A stretch of 12,740 nucleotides of DNA, taken from NCBI GenBank assembly GCA_002428805.1, contig DIXX01000046.1:22339-35078 (forward strand), written 5' to 3'. Every line of letters starts with the position of its first letter. Position 1 is the first letter of the stretch. Under the pieces are notes generated by a model that saw nothing but the letters and a program-made list of their open reading frames with translations, ran no database searches and was not told the origin of the DNA. Origin of the DNA: Cetobacterium sp. UBA6069. Its GTDB lineage: Bacteria > Fusobacteriota > Fusobacteriia > Fusobacteriales > Fusobacteriaceae. Position numbers and translations under genes: made by a program. This document shows positions 1 to 6,555 of the stretch, in pieces.

Positions 1-282
1 GTAACAAGAGATATATTTTATAATACAAAGCACCCTTATACTCTTGGTCTTTTGAAAAGTGTTCCTAATCCAGAAAGAGTTGGAAAAGAAAAATTAAAAC
101 CAATAATGGGAACTCCACCAGATTTATTAAGCCCTCCAAAAGGTTGTCCTTTTTATGAGAGATGTGAATATTCTATGAAGGTATGTAGAGAGAGTATGCC
201 ACCATTTTTCGAGATTGATGAAAATCATAAATCAGCATGTTGGTTAAATCATAAGGATGCACCTAAAGTTGGTATAAATTAG
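1..282 (+). CDS. oppD: Peptide ABC transporter ATP-binding protein, C-terminal end (OppD/DppD type), 5'-truncated by the window
   Basis: The reading frame is open from base 1 to the TAG at 280-282 and gives the last 93 residues; the ATPase core lies to the left of the window. The tail begins with the HPYT-L-LL motif that marks the start of the oligopeptide/dipeptide transporter C-terminal domain. It continues with the GxPP segment and a cysteine cluster: GCPFYERC, a third Cys in KVC, and a fourth in SAC. OppD-type proteins hydrolyse ATP at the cytoplasmic face of a peptide importer as a heterodimer with OppF. The next gene, a matching OppF, starts 12 bases downstream, so the two form an operon. 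The related mycobacterial OppD carries an iron-sulfur cluster on an equivalent cysteine set, but cluster binding here is inference. Dipeptide, nickel or other substrates cannot be excluded from a tail alone. Confidence 0.9.
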   Translation, partial: VTRDIFYNTKHPYTLGLLKSVPNPERVGKEKLKPIMGTPPDLLSPPKGCPFYERCEYSMKVCRESMPPFFEIDENHKSACWLNHKDAPKVGIN

Positions 283-294
283 TTGGGAGGGATT

Positions 295-1275
295 ATGGAA
301 AAGAATCTATTAGAAATAAAAAATCTTTGTAAATATTTTAATATCAAAAATAGTGTTTTTAAAAAAAATAGAAAAATTTTAAAAGCTGTGGATGATGTTT
401 CATTGGAGATTAGAAAAGGAGAAACTTTAGGTTTAGTTGGAGAATCAGGGTGTGGTAAAACGAGTTTAGGAAGAACAATTGTTAAGCTTTACGAACCTAC
501 TTCTGGTGACATTGTTTATGATGGAAAAAATTTAACAAATTTAAATTTTCAAGAGATGAAAAGTTTTAGAAGAAAAATTCAAATGATATTTCAAGACCCA
601 TATGCTTCATTAAATCCGAGACAAACAATAGGAGATATAATAAAGGAACCTATGGAAATTCATAATCTTTATGAAAAAGAGAATAGAGATAAAAAAGTTT
701 TAGAAATTTTAGAATTAGTTGGTTTAAATGCTTCTCATATAAGTAGATATCCACATGAGTTTTCAGGAGGACAAAGACAAAGGGTAGGAATTGCTAGAGC
801 TTTGGCTTGTGATCCAGAATTTATAGTTTGTGATGAACCTATATCAGCTTTAGATGTTTCTATTCAAGCACAGATTATAAATACTTTAGAGGAGTTACAA
901 GAAAAATTAGGATTAACTTATCTTTTTATAGCTCACGATTTATCAATGGTAAAACATATTTCAGATAGAGTTGGGATAATGTATTTAGGAAAATTAGTTG
1001 AAATTTCTGAAAGTGACAGTGTATACAATACACCATTACATCCTTATACTCAGGCATTGCTTTCAGCAATTCCAATTCCAGACCCAGACATATCTTTAAA
1101 AAAAGAGAGAATAATTTTAGAGGGAGATATACCAACACCAATAAATCCAAGTGCAGGTTGTAGATTTAAAACTCGTTGTCCAAAGGTTTCTGAAAAATGC
1201 CATGATAAAGAACCGCAACTTATAGAAGTAAAAAAGAATCATAAAGTAGCATGTCATCTATATAATAAACTTTAG
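295..1275 (+). CDS. oppF: Peptide ABC transporter ATP-binding protein OppF/DppF
   Basis: This is the second ATPase subunit of the peptide importer, predicted to power uptake at the inner face of the membrane. I start it at ATG 295, giving 326 residues, because GGGAGGG lies just upstream; the in-frame TTG at 283 sits in front of that site and is not a credible start. Visible motifs are Walker A GESGCGKTS (49-57), Q-loop Q100, signature SGGQRQR (157-163), Walker B FIVCDEP (176-182) and switch histidine H214. The C-terminal oligopeptide-transporter domain begins at HPYTQALL (about 249) and has cysteines at 289, 295, 302 and 320, matching the pattern in the OppD tail upstream. Length is normal for the family and all catalytic residues are present. 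The gene is translationally close to oppD and lies 42 bases before the binding protein gene. Confidence 0.95.
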   Translation: MEKNLLEIKNLCKYFNIKNSVFKKNRKILKAVDDVSLEIRKGETLGLVGESGCGKTSLGRTIVKLYEPTSGDIVYDGKNLTNLNFQEMKSFRRKIQMIFQDPYASLNPRQTIGDIIKEPMEIHNLYEKENRDKKVLEILELVGLNASHISRYPHEFSGGQRQRVGIARALACDPEFIVCDEPISALDVSIQAQIINTLEELQEKLGLTYLFIAHDLSMVKHISDRVGIMYLGKLVEISESDSVYNTPLHPYTQALLSAIPIPDPDISLKKERIILEGDIPTPINPSAGCRFKTRCPKVSEKCHDKEPQLIEVKKNHKVACHLYNKL

Positions 1276-1317
1276 TTAAACATATAATAAAATATACTAA
1301 TTTTAAAAGGAGGCTTT

Positions 1318-2964
1318 ATGTTAGGGAGATTAAATGGAAAAAATTTAGCATTAGCATCATTAGTTTTATTGTTGGCATCTTGTGGAGGGAAAACTGAAGA
1401 AAAGGTAGGAGCAGGTTCTGAAGAAAAGAAAAGTACTGTATCTTATAATTTAGGAACGGATCCTAAAACAATAGATCCACAACTGAATACAGCGGTTGAT
1501 GGTTCTATTGTTGCATCAAATGTGTTTGAAGGTCTTTTTGTAGAAGGTGAGGGAGGAAAATCAGTTCCTGCAGCTGCAGAATCGGTAGATATATCTGCGG
1601 ATGGATTGGTTTATACTTTCAAAATAAGAGAAGGTGCAAAATGGTCTGATGGAAAACCAGTAAAGGCAGGAGATTTTGTATATTCTTGGAAAAGAGGGTT
1701 GACAGCAGATACAGCAATGGAATATGCATATCAGCTATTTTATATAAAAAATGGAGAAAAATTCTATAATGGTGAAGTTGGAGAAGGAGAGTTAGGAGTA
1801 AAAGCTTTAGATGATAGAACATTAGAGGTAACTTTAGAAAATTCAACACCATATTTCTTAGCTCTAACATCATTCCCAGCTTATTTCCCATTGAGAGAGG
1901 ATGTTGTAAAAAGCAATTCAGCTTGGGCAATAGATGCTAAAACGTATATAGGTAATGGACCATTCAAAATTAAAGCTTGGAGTCCTAAAGAAAACATCTT
2001 ATTGGTTCCAAATGAAAATTACTGGGGAAGATCAGAGGTTAAGTTGGACGAGTTAAGATTTGATATGATTGTAGATGATAAGACATATTTAAATGCTTTT
2101 AAATCTGGAGAGGTTGATATAATAGATTCGCCTCCATCGAGTGAAATTCCATCTCTTTTATCAAGTGGAGAGGGAAAAATATATCCATATTTAGGAACAT
2201 ATTTCTATGTTGTGAATGTATCTGGAAACAATAGCAACCCAGAGGTTGTTAAGTTTTTAGGAGATTCAAGAGTAAGAAAAGCCCTAGCTCTTTCTATAAA
2301 TAAAAAGTTAATTGTAGAGCAAGTGACAAAAGCAGGTCAGCTTCCAGCAAAAAGTTTTGTACCAGCAGGAATTGTAGCAACAGATGGAAAAGATTTCACT
2401 GGGAATAGTTCTTATTTACCAGCAGAAGGAGATGTAGAGTTAGCTCAAAAATTATTGGCTGAAGCAGGATATACAACGCCAGATTCAATTCCTAAATTAA
2501 CATTTACATTTAATACAGGGGATGGACACGCTATGGTAGCTCAAGCTGTTCAAGATATGTGGAAGAAAAATTTAGGTGTGAATATTGAATTGAAAAATGA
2601 AGAGTGGGCAGTATTCCAAACAACTAGAAACAGTTTGAATTATGATATCGCTAGACATGGATGGATAGCTGATTATAATGATCCAATGAACTTCTTAGAT
2701 ATGTGGTTAACAGGTGGAGGAAATAATGCTGCGGGATACTCTAACCCAGAGTATGATAGCTATGTAAAAGAAGCTCAGAAAGAGAGTGATCCAGAAAAAA
2801 GAACGGCTCTTCTTCATAAAGCAGAAGATATATTAATGAATGATATGCCTGTTATTCCTCTTTATTACTATACAAGTGTGGTTGTAGCTAATCCGAAAGT
2901 AAAAGGTTGGACGAAATCGCCACTAGGAGGATATTTCTTTAAAAAAGCATATGTGGAAAATTAA
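1318..2964 (+). CDS. oppA: Peptide-binding lipoprotein, solute-binding protein family 5 (OppA)
   Basis: This is the extracytoplasmic peptide-capturing component of the importer encoded upstream. The 548-residue protein begins with a lipoprotein signal ending in LLASC, so C22 should be lipidated and tethered to the membrane. The mature part has the family 5 layout: GTDPKTIDPQ near 46-55, a region around residues 60-120 with NVFEGL and VYTFKIREGAKWSDGKPVKAGDF, then NGPF, then the C-terminal lobe ending in MPVIPLYYY. ATG 1318 is preceded at 4 bases by AAAAGGAGG (1305-1313), a very strong ribosome site. A TATAAT at 1283-1288 could provide a separate promoter but has no convincing -35. The gene is the last of the opp cluster and is closed by the terminator at 2975-3012. 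Substrate range (oligo- versus dipeptide) cannot be read from the sequence. Confidence 0.93.
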   Translation: MLGRLNGKNLALASLVLLLASCGGKTEEKVGAGSEEKKSTVSYNLGTDPKTIDPQLNTAVDGSIVASNVFEGLFVEGEGGKSVPAAAESVDISADGLVYTFKIREGAKWSDGKPVKAGDFVYSWKRGLTADTAMEYAYQLFYIKNGEKFYNGEVGEGELGVKALDDRTLEVTLENSTPYFLALTSFPAYFPLREDVVKSNSAWAIDAKTYIGNGPFKIKAWSPKENILLVPNENYWGRSEVKLDELRFDMIVDDKTYLNAFKSGEVDIIDSPPSSEIPSLLSSGEGKIYPYLGTYFYVVNVSGNNSNPEVVKFLGDSRVRKALALSINKKLIVEQVTKAGQLPAKSFVPAGIVATDGKDFTGNSSYLPAEGDVELAQKLLAEAGYTTPDSIPKLTFTFNTGDGHAMVAQAVQDMWKKNLGVNIELKNEEWAVFQTTRNSLNYDIARHGWIADYNDPMNFLDMWLTGGGNNAAGYSNPEYDSYVKEAQKESDPEKRTALLHKAEDILMNDMPVIPLYYYTSVVVANPKVKGWTKSPLGGYFFKKAYVEN

Positions 2965-2974
2965 TATTTAAAAT

Positions 2975-3012
2975 AAAAAACTGGCTTAAGTTATATCTTA
3001 AACCAGTTTTTT
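2975..3012. terminator. Bidirectional intrinsic terminator between convergent oppA and the transglycosylase gene
   Basis: CTGG (2981-2984) pairs with CCAG (3003-3006), and TTAAG (2986-2990) pairs with CTTAA (2997-3001), with one C/A mismatch between the two blocks and a 6-base loop. A-run 2975-2980 and T-run 3007-3012 flank the stem, so it can terminate transcription in both directions, as the convergent gene arrangement requires. Confidence 0.85.
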
Positions 3013-3046
3013 TGTGATTTATTTTTTCTTTTAATAGTTTTAGTTT

Positions 3047-3550
3047 TTATGCCTTTAAATATCTGTACTCTTTCATAACTTTTTTTACATAGTTTTGAGT
3101 TTCTTTAAATGGAGGAATACCATTATATTTTTTTACATTCCCAATACCAGCATTATAAGATGCAAGAGCCAAAGTAAGATTGTTTTTATTTTGTTCTAAA
3201 CACCAAGCGATATACTTAGTTCCTCCCTTGATATTTGAATTGATATTATGTGGATTTACCTTCATAAGTTTAGCTGTTTTAGGCATAAGTTGCATAAGAC
3301 CAGTTGCTCCAACACGAGATACTGTGCTTTGTCTAAAATCACTTTCAACTTTGATGATAGCCGCAATCAATTCAGGTTCGACATCATGTTTATTAGAGTG
3401 TTCGATTATACTATTGTATATATTAGTAGCAGTAGTTTCAGTTTTAGCATATTTTTTTACGTAAGTTTTTATTTTGCTTGAAGATTCAATCTCTTTAGAG
3501 AAAACACAAATTGTTAAAAGAAAAAATAACGCGATAAATTTAAACTTCAA
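3047..3550 (-). CDS. Small secreted lytic transglycosylase (SLT domain)
   Basis: The predicted enzyme cleaves the glycan strands of peptidoglycan, forming 1,6-anhydro ends, outside the inner membrane. From the TTG start it has 167 residues. A short signal peptide (MKFKF then a hydrophobic stretch ending near FSKE) is followed by an SLT domain from about residue 45 to the end. Family motifs are the catalytic glutamate E69 in KVESDF, GLMQLMP (84-90), SYNAG (131-135) and TQNYV (151-155). I choose TTG 3550 over the GTG at 3559 because that GTG lies inside the Shine-Dalgarno sequence AAGAGGTGAT. The protein is almost a bare catalytic domain, with no LysM or other wall-binding module. It could be a membrane-anchored rather than released enzyme if the signal is not cleaved; no lipobox is evident. 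It is transcribed alone, divergently from the PHP gene. Confidence 0.9.
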   Translation of the reverse strand: MKFKFIALFFLLTICVFSKEIESSSKIKTYVKKYAKTETTATNIYNSIIEHSNKHDVEPELIAAIIKVESDFRQSTVSRVGATGLMQLMPKTAKLMKVNPHNINSNIKGGTKYIAWCLEQNKNNLTLALASYNAGIGNVKKYNGIPPFKETQNYVKKVMKEYRYLKA

Positions 3551-3554
3551 TAAA

Positions 3555-3564
3555 ATCACCTCTT
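3555..3564 (-). promoter_or_regulatory. Ribosome binding site that fixes the TTG start of the transglycosylase
   Basis: On the minus strand AAGAGGTGAT is a long match to the 16S rRNA anti-Shine-Dalgarno complement (AAGGAGGTGAT). It is followed by 4 bases and then TTG 3550. It covers the alternative GTG codon, which therefore cannot be the start. Confidence 0.75.
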
Positions 3565-3582
3565 AAAAAATATTATGTGAAT

Positions 3583-3591
3583 ATTATAACA
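3583..3591 (-). promoter_or_regulatory. Extended -10 promoter of the transglycosylase gene
   Basis: The minus strand reads TGTTATAAT, a perfect -10 hexamer (3583-3588) with the TG extension. The -35 region (about 3606-3611, TTCCAT) is weak and falls in the loop of the hairpin at 3593-3626. Transcription would start near 3576, giving a leader of about 25 bases. Confidence 0.65.
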
Positions 3592-3592
3592 T

Positions 3593-3626
3593 AAAAAGCA
3601 CAAAAATGGAAATTTTTGTGCTTTTT
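3593..3626. repeat. Perfect 15-bp inverted repeat in the divergent promoter region
   Basis: AAAAAGCACAAAAAT (3593-3607) is exactly complementary to ATTTTTGTGCTTTTT (3612-3626) around a GGAA loop. It has the shape of a bidirectional terminator, with A and T runs at its ends, yet lies between two divergent genes and directly abuts the transglycosylase -10. It may insulate the two promoters, end an unrecognised transcript, or be a protein-binding palindrome. Confidence 0.7.
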
Positions 3627-3693
3627 GTGTTTTTGAATAGGCTGAGATGCCCCTATAATTGACAAGTTAAGAGAGGAAAAAAATAAAAATAAT

Positions 3694-3732
3694 TTAACGT
3701 TTCTTTTACAAAGAGTTCATTAAAAGTTAACA
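3694..3732 (+). promoter_or_regulatory. Pho-box-like operator, four 11-bp-phased hexamers, upstream of the PHP hydrolase
   Basis: Hexamers TTAACG (3694), TTTACA (3705), TTCATT (3716) and TTAACA (3727) follow each other at exactly 11-bp intervals, putting them on one face of the helix. Bacillus PhoP, the response regulator of phosphate starvation, binds such repeats (consensus close to TT-A/T/C-ACA with about 5-bp spacers). The last repeat ends 9 bp before the -10, where it would take the place of a -35. The phoA array at 6462-6500 has the same layout. Confidence 0.72.
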
Positions 3733-3738
3733 TCTTTG

Positions 3739-3747
3739 TGTTAAAAT
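3739..3747 (+). promoter_or_regulatory. Extended -10 of the PHP hydrolase promoter
   Basis: TG at 3739-3740, one base, then TAAAAT at 3742-3747 (5 of 6 to consensus). There is no good -35, as expected for a promoter that depends on an activator bound at the array just upstream. The start point would be near 3754, about 20 bases before the ATG. Confidence 0.65.
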
Positions 3748-3773
3748 TTATTCAGATAATTGAGGAGGGGAAG

Positions 3774-5123
3774 ATGATATTTAAAGGTAAATTTGATAAT
3801 AATAAAAAAGTAGAAAAATTAGAATATAGATTTGATATTCCAGAGGGGACAAATAGAATATCATTAAATTTAAATAAAGGACCATTTCAACATGTAATTA
3901 TATCTTTAGAAGATAGTGAAGGAAGAACAAGAATTTTAACATCATTTAAAACTTTTAAAAAGAAATATTATATAACAACACATTGGGAAAGTACATCAAA
4001 TTGCTGTATTCCTGGAGAAATTCCAACTGGAGAATGGAAAATGAAGCTATTAAAACCATATTTAGTTGATAGTGAATTTGAATTGGAAGTTATAGTTGAA
4101 AATGGAAATTTGATAAAAAAAGAGAATATGAAAAAAATTAGTTTAAAAGAACACTATCCAGATGTAAAAGAGTGGTATGCAGGAGAGTTACATAATCATA
4201 CGAATGTATCTGATGGAAGTATAACATTAAAAGAATTGAAGAGAGAAATTTTAGATAAAGGAATAGATTTTATATTTCCAACAGAGCACAACAGTGTGTT
4301 GACAAAATATCCTGATTTAGATAAACCTGTTATTCCATCAACAGAATTAACTCTTGATGACTTAGGGCATTTCAATCTTTTTGGTCTTAGACAACTTATT
4401 GATTATTATGATTTTGTGAATGAAGAAGAAACTAGAGAAGCATCACTAAAAAAGATATTCCACGAAGTTAAAAAACAAGGTGGATTTGTTTCGTTAAATC
4501 ATCCATTCCATAATAGTTCAAAAATGTGTTTGGGATTGTTCTATAATATAGATTTAAAGGATTTGGATTTTATAGAGGTTATAAACTCACCTACATCAGA
4601 AGATAGAAATCCGTATTATGATAAAAAAGCATTAGAAGCTTTAGATATTTTATGGTGTGATGGTCATAAGATATTTGCTGTAGCTGGAAGCGATAATCAT
4701 GGATTAACTTTAGGAGATCCATTAAACTATATAAGATTAGATAAATATACAAGTAAAAATATTTTGGAGAATTTAAAAAAGGGAAGAACATATATATCTA
4801 GAGTTGGAGAGATAAAATTAAGAATGGAAAATGATGGTAAAGTTATTTATCCAGGGGATGAAGTTGATGGAAATGTTTCAATCAGATTATTCTCTTCTAA
4901 AAGTTTAATATGGAAAGTTATAAAAAATGGAAGAGTTATTGAAAGAAAAGTTGGACAGGATTTAAATCTTTCGGAAAATATAGGTGTGGGAGAGTATTTA
5001 AGAATAGAAGGGGTTTCAGAAAATCATGAGCCTATGGTTGTAATTAATCCGATTTATAACTCTTTAAAAGAACCATCAATCAAAAAGTGGTTTGATGTAA
5101 AAGATATCGTTTGGAGAGACTAG
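3774..5123 (+). CDS. PHP-domain metallohydrolase, CehA/McbA-like
   Basis: Predicted cytoplasmic hydrolase with a metal centre of the PHP (polymerase and histidinol phosphatase) type. ATG 3774 is used because GAGGAGGGG (3763-3770) precedes it; earlier in-frame codons lie within the promoter. The protein has 449 residues and no signal peptide. Residues 1 to about 130 look like a beta-rich accessory domain. The PHP domain follows: ELHNHTNVSDG (138-148, metal ligands H140, H142, D147), PTEHNS (169-174), the GHF histidine H199, LNHPFH (241-246) and AGSDNHG (304-310, D307 and H309). The final 100 residues are again beta-rich. PHP enzymes mostly cut phosphoesters, though CehA and McbA themselves hydrolyse carbaryl. 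The substrate is unknown. The Pho-box-like promoter argues for a phosphoester; that step is inference. Confidence 0.85.
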   Translation: MIFKGKFDNNKKVEKLEYRFDIPEGTNRISLNLNKGPFQHVIISLEDSEGRTRILTSFKTFKKKYYITTHWESTSNCCIPGEIPTGEWKMKLLKPYLVDSEFELEVIVENGNLIKKENMKKISLKEHYPDVKEWYAGELHNHTNVSDGSITLKELKREILDKGIDFIFPTEHNSVLTKYPDLDKPVIPSTELTLDDLGHFNLFGLRQLIDYYDFVNEEETREASLKKIFHEVKKQGGFVSLNHPFHNSSKMCLGLFYNIDLKDLDFIEVINSPTSEDRNPYYDKKALEALDILWCDGHKIFAVAGSDNHGLTLGDPLNYIRLDKYTSKNILENLKKGRTYISRVGEIKLRMENDGKVIYPGDEVDGNVSIRLFSSKSLIWKVIKNGRVIERKVGQDLNLSENIGVGEYLRIEGVSENHEPMVVINPIYNSLKEPSIKKWFDVKDIVWRD

Positions 5124-5134
5124 ATTTCCTGCAA

Positions 5135-5187
5135 TTGAACACTTATTCGAATTAAAATGTTCAAAAAAAGGTTGATTTTTTTTTGAA
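5135..5187 (+). repeat. Two overlapping inverted repeats between the PHP gene and the alcohol dehydrogenase
   Basis: TTGAACA (5135-5141) pairs with TGTTCAA (5158-5164). The end of that second arm is also the start of TTCAAAAAAA (5160-5169), which pairs with TTTTTTTGAA (5178-5187), extended inward by two G-T pairs. The two hairpins share 5160-5164 and exclude each other in RNA. The first lacks a T-run on this strand and is not a good terminator; the second has no G-C-rich core. Confidence 0.5.
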
Positions 5188-5200
5188 AATGGAGTATTAT
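5172..5200 (+). promoter_or_regulatory. Promoter of the iron-dependent alcohol dehydrogenase
   Basis: TTGATT (5172-5177) and TATTAT (5195-5200) are separated by exactly 17 bp, a good vegetative sigma-factor match. Transcription would start near 5207, giving a leader of about 33 bases that contains the GAGGAGG ribosome site at 5226-5232. Confidence 0.68.
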
Positions 5201-5239
5201 CTGTTTGCAAAGATATCTACAAAATGAGGAGGAATTGAA

Positions 5240-6388
5240 ATGTCGTATGTATTTTTTATGCCAACAATCTCTTATATGGGAAAAGGATCGGTAAAAGGTT
5301 TAGGAAGCGAGATTCATTCTAGAGGATTAAAAAAGGCTTTAATAGTAACAGATCATGTTTTGGTTAAAATTGGATTAGTTAAAAGTTTAACAAATTTATT
5401 AGATGAAAATGGAATAGGTTATGTTATATATGATGAGACAAAACCAAATCCAACTGTTACAAATGTAAATCATGGATTAAAGGCTTTAAGAGATAATCAT
5501 TGTGACTTTGTTATATCGTTTGGTGGCGGATCACCTCATGATGCAGCTAAAGGAATTGCTTTAGTCGCTGCAAATGGTGGAGATATTAAAGATTATGAAG
5601 GTGTTGACAAATCAAAGCATCCACAACTTCCTTTAATAGCTATAAATACAACAGCAGGAACAGCTTCAGAAATGACAAGATTTTGTATAATAACAGATGA
5701 AGATAGACATGTAAAAATGGCTATAGTAGATAAAAATGTAACTCCAATTATTGCAGTAAATGACCCTGAGTTAATGTTAGATATGCCAAAAAGTTTAACA
5801 GCAGCAACAGGAATGGATGCTTTAACTCATGCAGTAGAAGCTTATGTTTCAACAATAGCAACTCCAGTAACGGATGCTTGTGCTGAAAAAGCTATAGAGT
5901 TAATTGCTAAAAATTTAAGAACAGCAGTTGAAAATGGACAGGATATTGAAGCTAGAGATAATATGGCTTATGCTGAATACTTAGCAGGAATGGCTTTTAA
6001 CAGTGCATCTTTAGGGTATGTTCATGCAATGGCTCATCAATTAGGTGGATTCTATGATTTACCACATGGAGTTTGTAATGCAATATTATTACCACACGTA
6101 GTTAGATATAATGCATCAGTGTCAGAAGAAAGATTGAAAAAAGTAGCAGTATTAATGGGGGTTAACCCACATGATATAAAAGATAAGAATTCTGCTGATT
6201 TAGCAATAGAAGCTATTATGAAATTATCAAAAGACATTGGAATTCCATCAGGAATAAAAGAACTTGGAGCTAAAGAAGAGGACTTTGTAACTTTAGCAAC
6301 AAATGCATTGAAAGATGCTTGTGGATTAACAAATCCAAAACAAGCAACATTAGATGAAATAATTGAAATTTATAGAAATGCAATGTAG
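5240..6388 (+). CDS. Iron-containing alcohol dehydrogenase, DhaT-like (group III)
   Basis: Predicted cytoplasmic NAD-dependent oxidoreductase interconverting an alcohol and its aldehyde. Its 382 residues follow the 1,3-propanediol dehydrogenase DhaT closely: PNPTVTNV (70-76), the nucleotide-binding GGGSPHD (95-101), NTTAGTASE (136-144), [16 protein letters not shown] (187-202) and [12 protein letters not shown] (259-270) before LPHGV. Iron ligands map to D193, H197, H262 and H276, all present. D38 after the second strand (VTD) suggests NADH rather than NADPH. ATG 5240 has GAGGAGG 7 bases upstream. No glycerol dehydratase, diol dehydratase or microcompartment gene lies in the window, so 1,3-propanediol as natural substrate is unproven; ethanol, butanol or lactaldehyde roles are equally open. 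It has its own promoter and terminator, although no strong terminator separates it from the PHP gene upstream. Confidence 0.93.
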   Translation: MSYVFFMPTISYMGKGSVKGLGSEIHSRGLKKALIVTDHVLVKIGLVKSLTNLLDENGIGYVIYDETKPNPTVTNVNHGLKALRDNHCDFVISFGGGSPHDAAKGIALVAANGGDIKDYEGVDKSKHPQLPLIAINTTAGTASEMTRFCIITDEDRHVKMAIVDKNVTPIIAVNDPELMLDMPKSLTAATGMDALTHAVEAYVSTIATPVTDACAEKAIELIAKNLRTAVENGQDIEARDNMAYAEYLAGMAFNSASLGYVHAMAHQLGGFYDLPHGVCNAILLPHVVRYNASVSEERLKKVAVLMGVNPHDIKDKNSADLAIEAIMKLSKDIGIPSGIKELGAKEEDFVTLATNALKDACGLTNPKQATLDEIIEIYRNAM

Positions 6389-6411
6389 TTTTTAAATATA
6401 GAAATATTTGT

Positions 6412-6449
6412 AAAAGTGTTAGAAAGTTATTCTAGCACTTTTATTTTTT
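6412..6449 (+). terminator. Intrinsic terminator of the alcohol dehydrogenase gene
   Basis: AAAAGTGTTAGAA (6412-6424) pairs with TTCTAGCACTTTT (6430-6442) through 13 bp with one G-T wobble, loop AGTTA, followed by a T-run at 6444-6449. It isolates the phosphatase promoter just downstream. Confidence 0.88.
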
Positions 6450-6461
6450 ATAAAAAAATTA

Positions 6462-6500
6462 TTTACAAAACTTTTACCAAGAATTTATAGTAATTTAACA
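6462..6500 (+). promoter_or_regulatory. Pho-box-like operator, four 11-bp-phased hexamers, upstream of alkaline phosphatase
   Basis: TTTACA (6462), TTTACC (6473), TTTATA (6484) and TTAACA (6495) lie at exactly 11-bp intervals. This is the layout of PhoP-type operators that switch on alkaline phosphatase under phosphate limitation, and here the array stands directly before an alkaline phosphatase gene. It ends 9 bp before the -10, exactly as at 3694-3732. Confidence 0.82.
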
Positions 6501-6506
6501 ACTCAA

Positions 6507-6515
6507 TGTTAGAAT
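6507..6515 (+). promoter_or_regulatory. Extended -10 of the alkaline phosphatase promoter
   Basis: TG (6507-6508), one base, then TAGAAT (6510-6515, 5 of 6 to consensus). No -35 hexamer is needed if the activator sits on the array at 6462-6500. Start point near 6522, leader about 34 bases with ribosome site AGGGGG at 6542-6547. A further AT-rich TATAAA at 6521-6526 is a weaker alternative. Confidence 0.7.
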
Positions 6516-6555
6516 TGTTTTATAAATATAAATTTAAAAGTAGGGGGCAATAAAA

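Noticed and set aside
283..294. Earlier TTG start for OppF adding four residues.
   Set aside because: It would place the start codon upstream of and across the GGGAGGG ribosome site; ATG 295 has normal spacing.
1283..1288. TATAAT before oppA as an internal promoter.
   Set aside because: No -35 at suitable spacing and no TG extension; AT-rich context makes chance matches common.
3640..3653. GGCTGAGATGCCCC resembles the CTGAGA core of a thiamine pyrophosphate riboswitch.
   Set aside because: The second conserved half (ACCTGATCTGG, TAATGCCAGCG-like) is absent downstream, no closing stem is visible, and no thiamine gene follows.
3659..3687. TTGACA (3659-3664), a perfect -35, with AATAAA 17 bp later as a second PHP promoter.
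   Set aside because: The -10 matches only 4 of 6 in very AT-rich sequence, and its transcript would run through the Pho array. It is possible as a basal promoter but not well supported.
3727..3744. TTAACA-N6-TGTTAA looks like a dyad operator over the PHP promoter.
   Set aside because: Both arms are explained otherwise: the left is the last Pho repeat and the right is the extended -10. The phoA promoter has the same TTAACA-N6-TGTTA without needing symmetry to the final base.
3738..3773. GTG start adding 12 residues to the PHP protein.
   Set aside because: This region holds the -10 box, and the strong ribosome site GAGGAGGGG is positioned for ATG 3774.
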